This document shows positions 62,701 through 64,000 of a stretch of DNA of 64,000 nucleotides, piece after piece. The translations under genes were made by a program, and so were the position numbers. The DNA is from Micromonospora siamensis (GTDB taxonomy: Bacteria > Actinomycetota > Actinomycetes > Mycobacteriales > Micromonosporaceae). The notes below the pieces were generated by a model. The model was not told the DNA's origin. It saw only the letters and a program-made list of their open reading frames with translations, and did not search any database. Position 1 is the first letter of the stretch, and every line of letters begins with the position of its first letter. The stretch is from NCBI RefSeq assembly GCF_900090305.1, contig NZ_LT607751.1, forward strand, positions 2,046,001 to 2,110,000, given 5' to 3'.

Positions 62701-64000
62701 GGGGTACGCACCCCGGTCTACTTCACCGTGCAGCCGGGCGGGTCGGTGGTGCTGCCCGAGGGCGCGCAGATCATCTACCCGAACACCCAGAAGCTGGCGC
62801 CGGGCAGCCGGCTGGACTTCTGGGACTACGACCCGGGCCGGGTGCCGTGCACGAAGGCGCCGGTGAAGTCGTACCCGAAGCCGCCGGCCAAGGCGGTCAA
62901 GGCGCCCTCGGTCTGCGCGGTCACCGGCGCCGAGGCCGGCTGGTACATCTACGGCCACGGCACCGTCACCCCCGACGGCCGGCAGATCGTGCCCGACCCG
63001 GACGTGCGGGTCTGGGAGTTCACCGGGGCGATGTTCAACGGCAGCGGCAAGCGCCCGGCCGGCTCCGGACCCGGTGAGGACGGCGACGACGGCGGCGACC
63101 CGGTCGACCTGGCCACCGGTCTCTTCGTCGACGAGCACACCGACCTGCTGGTCAACGACGTGCTGCCGATCTCGATCACCCGCACCTACCGGCAGAACGA
63201 CACCAACAGCCGCGAGTTCGGCATCGGCGCGAACTTCACCTACGGCATCTTCGTCTATTCCGAGCAGCAGTACGTCCAGGCCGACCTGGTGCTGCCGGAC
63301 AGCGGCAAGGTCCACTTCGACCGGGTGAGCCCCGGCACCGGCTGGACGGACGCCGTGTTCAAGGCGGTGAACACCACCGGGCCGTACCGGGACGCGGTGA
63401 TGAGCTGGAACGGCGACGGCTGGGACCTGGTCCGCAGCGACGGGCTGACCTTCGTCTTCGGCGAGAACGCGCCGTTGCAGTCGATCCGTGACCGGCACGG
63501 CAACCAGATCACCCTGACCCGGTCCAGCGGCGGACAGTCCGGCGACATCACCCAGATCACCTCGCCGAACGGCCGCTGGATCAAGCTCTCCTACAGCGGT
63601 GGCCGGGTCACCCGGGCACAGGACAACGCCGGGCGGGTCGTCCAGTACGGCTACGACACCTCCGGGCGGCTGACCTCGGTCACCTCGCCCGGCGGCCGGA
63701 CCACCACGTACGGCTACGACACCGCGCACCGGATGACCACGGTCACCGACGCCCGCGGCATCACCTACCTGACCAACACCTACGACGCCAACGGGCGGGT
63801 GGCCAGCCAGGCCATGCCGGACGGGGTCAGCTACCGGTTCGCGTACACCACCGACGCCAACGGCAGGGTGGTGAAGACGGCGGTCACCGAGCCGGACGGC
63901 AGCGTCCGGGAGACCAGCTTCGACGCCGACCGCCGGGTGGTCGCCGAGACCACCGCCGCCGGCACCGCCCAGGAGCGCACCTCCACCACCACCCGGGACC
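56707..64000 (+). CDS. Giant secreted RHS/YD-repeat protein (partial; continues past window)
   Basis: 2,431 codons are open from ATG 56707 (GGGGGAGG upstream) to the edge. Layout: signal region 1-50; a lone YD-like repeat 54-90 (YAYDAAGQLTGV, YGYDPAGNITSV); two IPT/TIG-like domains near 93-175 and 182-262; one diverged repeat 270-377; thirteen repeats of 108 residues (one 107) at 378-1780; a carboxypeptidase-regulatory-like domain near 1850-1920; then a DUF6531-like domain starting GGDPVDLATGLF (near 2129) and YD repeats (YGYDTSGRLTSV, YGYDTAHRMTTV) from about 2315. RHS proteins build a shell around a C-terminal toxin or effector; that end is not visible. Repeats look like beta-sandwich (PPC-like) modules. 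Confidence 0.9.
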   Translation, partial: MSTPLGRRTIRSRFWAGTRLRFSASLAALALLLTLGVRADLPAIVPAAAACDSVGYAYDAAGQLTGVQDQAGGTARYGYDPAGNITSVTNDGSPALAVLSVVPARAAVGADVTLQGGCFSDVAAENTVRFNGVPAAVTEAGGHRLVARVPAGATSGPITVTVDGVTAASPQSFVVAGADESAPTVTDVSPTVVAPGGTVTVSGTGFATDAGDNAVTLNRTRAFTAAAAASSLTVQVPSGAASGRIGLRTRYGSGESAADVFVAPAPYTVADVVHTSRVALGAPKSVAIPTAGKVALVVFDLAEGQQASVKLADGTFGSCGISTAKVLDPYGRTAASSGCVGATGFIDTVRARTAGTYTLLLAAAGTATGSVTATVQEVPADATAGTTPGGDPVTVTTTVPGQNAAVTFPGSTGQRVSVKLSGGTYGTYNASVTLRRPGGGTVVSNGSCGAGCFLDALVLPTEGTYTLFVDPQSTSTGAITAQVYDVPADAAVTATPGGPKVGVGTTVPGQNAVVSFPGTAGQRVVVQFTGGTYGTYNASAIIRRPDGTNLTGSAYCGSSCIFDTTVLPADGTYTVLLNPDNTYVGTVDVQVYDVPADATATATPGAGPVTVATTVGQNAVVSFAGTAGQRISVQMSGGTYGTYNASAIIRKPDGTNLTGSAYCGSSCFFDTVVLPVDGTYTLYLNPDGVTVGQVATQINVVPADATVTAVPGGPAVTQGTTVPGQNAVVSFAGTAGQRVSVQMSGGTYGTYNASAIIRKPDGTNLTGSAYCGSSCFFDTVVLPVDGTYTILLNPDGTAVGEVTTLVNDVPADAAASTTPGGAQVTVTTTVPGQNAVVSFTGTAGQSVSVNLTGGTFGTYNASATLRAPDGSTLVSEGYCGTSCSFNAVTLPVTGTYTVLVNPSGTTLGAIGVRVYDVPNDAVANTTPGGAAVSVTTTVPGQNAVVSFPATAGRRVAVQLSAGTFGTNEAVVTLRKPDGTAVVSNGNCGASCFLDVSALPVDGTYTVLVDPKGTVVGNITVKVHDVPADSTATATPGGAAVSVTTTVPGQNAVVSFPATAGQRVAVQLSAGTFGTNEAVVTLRKPDGTAVVSNGNCGASCFLDTTALPADGTYAVLVDPKVTAVGTITVKVYDVPADRTASTTPNGAAVTLTTTVPGQNGVVSFPATAGQIVTVTMSAGSYAGGNAAVTLRAPNGGTVTSTSSCATSCSFSSVSLATAGTYTVLVDPLAAAVGSLTVQVLDVPVDATVGTTPGGDPVTLTTTVPGQNGVVSFPGTAGQRVLVQATGGTYGTYNASAIVRKPDGSNLTGSTYCGSSCLFDTMTLPVTGTYTVFLDPAGTYTGSLTVRVYDVPADATATASAGGSGVALTTTVPGQNATLSFTGAANQRIVVQGTGGTYGTYNASLIIRKPDGSNLTGSTYCGSSCFFDTTTLPVGGTYTMFLNPDGMSTGSVSLRIYEVPADATATASVGGDAVALGTTGPGQNATLSFAGTAGQRIVIQGTGGTYGTYNASAIVRKPDGSNLTGSAYCGSSCFFDVTTLPVTGTYTIFLNPDGMFTGAVNLRIYDVPADATGTASVGGPPATLTTTGPGQNAVLSFTGTAGQRISVVGSAGTYGTYNASAIVRKPDGSNLTGSAYCGSSCFFDVTTLPVTGTYTIFLNPDGMYTGAVTLQVNDVPANATVSATPGGPTVTLTTTVAGQNAAMTFAGTAGQVVSVVMSAGTYGTYNASAIVRKPDGSNLTGSAYCGASCTFASLTLPTTGTYTVFVDPSSTVVGSLTGEVRLPAGLTAAAPKTSSPKAGAPASGSKSTARADVTETWTPDRFNLAGEDWESHRTGAYGNLQPALRAEAGATALAGQALLLNGKPLAGVTLAVGRKSTRTDATGRFLLTGLTGGHHVLVIDGATASTPGRAFGRFETGVDLRAEQTTELSYPIWMTRLDTAHAVKIASPTKRQTVVTTPAIPGFEVRLPKGTVIRDRAGKRVTELSITALPVDQPPFPLPVGVRTPVYFTVQPGGSVVLPEGAQIIYPNTQKLAPGSRLDFWDYDPGRVPCTKAPVKSYPKPPAKAVKAPSVCAVTGAEAGWYIYGHGTVTPDGRQIVPDPDVRVWEFTGAMFNGSGKRPAGSGPGEDGDDGGDPVDLATGLFVDEHTDLLVNDVLPISITRTYRQNDTNSREFGIGANFTYGIFVYSEQQYVQADLVLPDSGKVHFDRVSPGTGWTDAVFKAVNTTGPYRDAVMSWNGDGWDLVRSDGLTFVFGENAPLQSIRDRHGNQITLTRSSGGQSGDITQITSPNGRWIKLSYSGGRVTRAQDNAGRVVQYGYDTSGRLTSVTSPGGRTTTYGYDTAHRMTTVTDARGITYLTNTYDANGRVASQAMPDGVSYRFAYTTDANGRVVKTAVTEPDGSVRETSFDADRRVVAETTAAGTAQERTSTTTRD
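57838..62046 (+). repeat. Thirteen in-frame ~324-bp tandem repeats in the RHS-family gene
   Basis: Units start at 57838, 58162, 58486, 58807, 59131, 59455, 59779, 60103, 60427, 60751, 61075, 61399 and 61723; spacing is 324 bases except one of 321. Each begins near VPADAT, contains PGQNAxVSF, GTYGTYNAS or a variant, and an invariant C-x3-C pair. Bases 58598-58749 and 58922-59073 are identical (152 bases). Confidence 0.95.

Noticed and set aside
57247..63729. 2,160-codon open frame on the minus strand
   Set aside because: It is the mirror of the repeat-rich RHS-family gene. GC-rich third positions keep the antisense frame open, and the protein is Arg/Gly/Val low complexity with no domains.

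Overview
The window is very GC-rich (roughly 72-74%), densely coded, and has GTG/TTG starts, several leaderless transcripts and TANNNT-type -10 boxes. Gene content (GatCAB, a MetE-like catalytic-domain protein, Msik-type sugar ABC transport without its own ATPase, ECF sigma/anti-sigma, DUF4397-sortase pair, GGDEF-EAL proteins) and protein style point to an actinomycete chromosome, most likely Micromonosporaceae (Micromonospora or a close relative). That placement is inference from gene content and style, not from a database comparison. No tRNA, rRNA, CRISPR array, insertion sequence or phage gene was seen.

Layout. 1-2.7 kb: a sigma/anti-sigma pair reading left (the anti-sigma gene is cut by the window edge), divergent from a secreted DUF4397 protein and a coupled class-E/F-like sortase. 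2.7-6.2 kb: cysteine desulfurase and mnmA (tRNA 2-thiolation) around a Tat-exported CDP-diacylglycerol diphosphatase on the other strand. 6.5-11.8 kb: MetE-like protein, VOC protein, ADP-ribosylglycohydrolase, a membrane-tethered PemK-like protein, and ligA. 11.9-14.5 kb: an intact-looking GGDEF-EAL protein. 14.7-19.4 kb: gatC-gatA and gatB, split by two tandem paralogous membrane proteins on the opposite strand. 19.5-21.9 kb: a thiamine-diphosphate pyruvate dehydrogenase E1-like protein. 22.2-26.9 kb: a leftward set of metallophosphoesterase, PQQ-type sugar dehydrogenase lipoprotein and GAF-SpoIIE phosphatase. 27.1-31.3 kb: a D-2-hydroxyacid dehydrogenase, a small PH-like membrane protein, and a GGDEF-EAL protein whose catalytic motifs are degenerate.

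31.4-40.5 kb is a mannan-utilisation locus: LacI regulator, divergent from binding protein - permease - permease - GH2 beta-mannosidase - GH5 mannanase; the last four genes overlap start to stop. Candidate operators related to TGAACCGGTTCA and a good promoter lie in the divergent spacer. 40.6-42.2 kb holds a DinB protein and two hypotheticals.

42.2-56.5 kb carries branched-chain amino acid and serine synthesis: ilvD (leftward), a third GGDEF-EAL gene, ilvB-ilvN-ilvC, serA, then (after a hypothetical and an ApbE-like gene) leuB and ilvE. ilvB has a leader with a promoter inside the preceding gene, an apparently leaderless 11-residue leader peptide with rare Val and Leu codons, and a terminator with a T tract: a transcription attenuator.

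56.7-64 kb is the amino-terminal 2,431 codons of a giant secreted RHS/YD-repeat protein, open to the window edge. It has a signal peptide, a lone YD-like repeat, two IPT/TIG-like domains, thirteen 108-residue repeats (one is 107), a carboxypeptidase-regulatory-like region, a DUF6531-like domain and the first YD repeats. Any carboxy-terminal toxin and immunity gene would lie outside the window. This gene and its repeat array are the most unusual objects here.
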